Positions 63,487 to 64,000 of a stretch of DNA of 64,000 bases are shown here, piece by piece. The position numbers and the translations under genes are program-made. Source of the DNA: Streptomyces thermodiastaticus (GTDB lineage Bacteria > Actinomycetota > Actinomycetes > Streptomycetales > Streptomycetaceae); the NCBI RefSeq assembly GCF_014656135.1, contig NZ_BNBV01000001.1, positions 248,001 to 312,000 on the forward strand. The letters run 5' to 3'. The notes beneath the pieces are model-generated. The model saw nothing but the letters and a program-made list of their open reading frames with translations. It was not told the origin of the DNA and did not search any database. Numbering within the stretch: position 1 is the first letter of the stretch; every line of letters begins with the position of its first letter.

Positions 63487-64000
63487 GCGCCGGCCGTCAG
63501 GTACCGGAGCCGGTGCGCGGCGCGGGCGGAGGCGGCCACGATCATGTTGCGTGCCGCTGTCGCGTCGTGTGCCGATGTCGTGTCACCGGTGCCGAGCAGC
63601 CGGCCGAGCAGGGCGTGCGCATGCCGGACCGGGGCAGGCCGCACGGGCTCGTGCGGTGCGGTGCGCTGTCCGTGCCCGGCAGCACACGGGCGCTGCTCCT
63701 GCCGGGAGGGGCCGGTGTGCCGGGGCGCGGGCCGGCGGCGTCGCGCCTCGCGCACCGTCCGCTGCAGGTCTGTCCGGAGCCGTTCGATCTCGTCGGCGTC
63801 CTGCGCCGTCGTGATCCGCTCGACCAGGCGCGCGGTGGGCGAGCCCGGTGCACCATGCCCCGGCGGGAGCTGCCGCAGGCGGAGGAGACGGGCCCGTTCG
63901 CAGGGATCGGTGACCGTCTCCGACACCGTGACCGGGTCCAGCAGCGAGGCCGCGCAGGCCGCCCGCTCCCACGCGTCCTCGGCCTGGCGCAGCAGGCAGC
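63423..64000 (-). CDS. Unknown protein, truncated at window edge
   Basis: The frame from the window edge to a stop at 63423 is open for 192 codons without an internal stop. The upstream half has AEDAWERAACAASLLDP, then RLVERITTAQDADEIERLRTDLQRTVREA, a plausible charged helical protein; the last 60 residues look like random translation and overlap the 3' end of tesB by 64 bp. No domain recognised. It could be a real gene whose end has drifted into tesB, or a frame with a hidden error. Start lies beyond the window. Confidence 0.4.
   Translation of the reverse strand, partial: CLLRQAEDAWERAACAASLLDPVTVSETVTDPCERARLLRLRQLPPGHGAPGSPTARLVERITTAQDADEIERLRTDLQRTVREARRRRPAPRHTGPSRQEQRPCAAGHGQRTAPHEPVRPAPVRHAHALLGRLLGTGDTTSAHDATAARNMIVAASARAAHRLRYLTAGAYTARNRPSWTTDTSRRPCRS

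Overview
The window is very GC-rich (about 72-75 % by eye) with strong G/C bias at third codon positions, many GTG and some TTG starts, and several genes whose -10 element lies 6-8 nt before the start codon (leaderless mRNA). Together with the gene families present (XlnA-type xylanase, GH62, LVIVD/DUF305 pair, DUF5709, DUF5997, CtpI-like P-type ATPase) this points to a Streptomyces or a very close relative. There are no rRNA, tRNA, phage or transposase genes. It reads as ordinary chromosomal sequence rich in accessory metabolism and small regulatory modules.

Layout. 1-8.6 kb: truncated FUSC-type membrane protein, DUF5134 and M56-peptidase membrane proteins, PAP2 phosphatase, HAD hydrolase, an autoregulated TetR, an FprA-like ferredoxin reductase, then a divergent ArsR / old-yellow-enzyme pair. 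8.6-13.5 kb: a 1,429-residue P-type ATPase preceded by a small membrane protein. 13.8-19 kb: a secreted SGNH esterase and a PL3 pectate lyase diverge around LacI-type operators; a PaaX-like regulator and an AidB-like acyl-CoA dehydrogenase also diverge. 19-26 kb: a BNR propeller protein behind a recA-NDp-like damage promoter, uracil-DNA glycosylase overlapping a BadF-type kinase, a CbiX-like protein, a lactonase, and a LysR effector domain without a helix-turn-helix beside DUF5997.

26-32 kb: a PaoABC-type molybdenum aldehyde oxidoreductase operon (2Fe-2S, FAD plus predicted 4Fe-4S, Mo subunit, XdhC) diverges from a TetR gene, with two perfect GGACAGCTGTCC operators between. 32-40 kb: methyltransferase, L,D-transpeptidase, then LacI / tandem operator / HisD-like dehydrogenase / MHS transporter, followed by an SRPBCC protein and an aldo-keto reductase. 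40-43 kb: SCP2-like protein, alpha/beta hydrolase and SDR behind a 0.7-kb gene-free stretch. 43-46.2 kb: GH10 xylanase and GH62 arabinofuranosidase, divergent, both secreted, for arabinoxylan breakdown. 46-53.8 kb: DUF305 and LVIVD secreted proteins, YjbQ, a flavin monooxygenase, an ABC exporter divergent from MarR, and a YkuD lipoprotein. 54-64 kb: a heterodimeric ABC exporter with complementary broken ATPase motifs, DUF5709, ribosomal protein L31 type B, a DUF457 membrane protein, a DUF3516 helicase, TesB thioesterase and a truncated unknown gene.

The strongest common theme is compact regulator-operator-target modules in which the operator can be read directly as a palindrome (TetR, LacI, MarR and probable ArsR sites). 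No wholly new system is proven. The best candidates for follow-up are the double-operator Pao-type operon, the DNA-damage promoter upstream of the BNR/UDG genes, the LacI/HisD/MHS catabolic operon, the SCP2-hydrolase-SDR cluster and the complementary-degenerate ABC pair.
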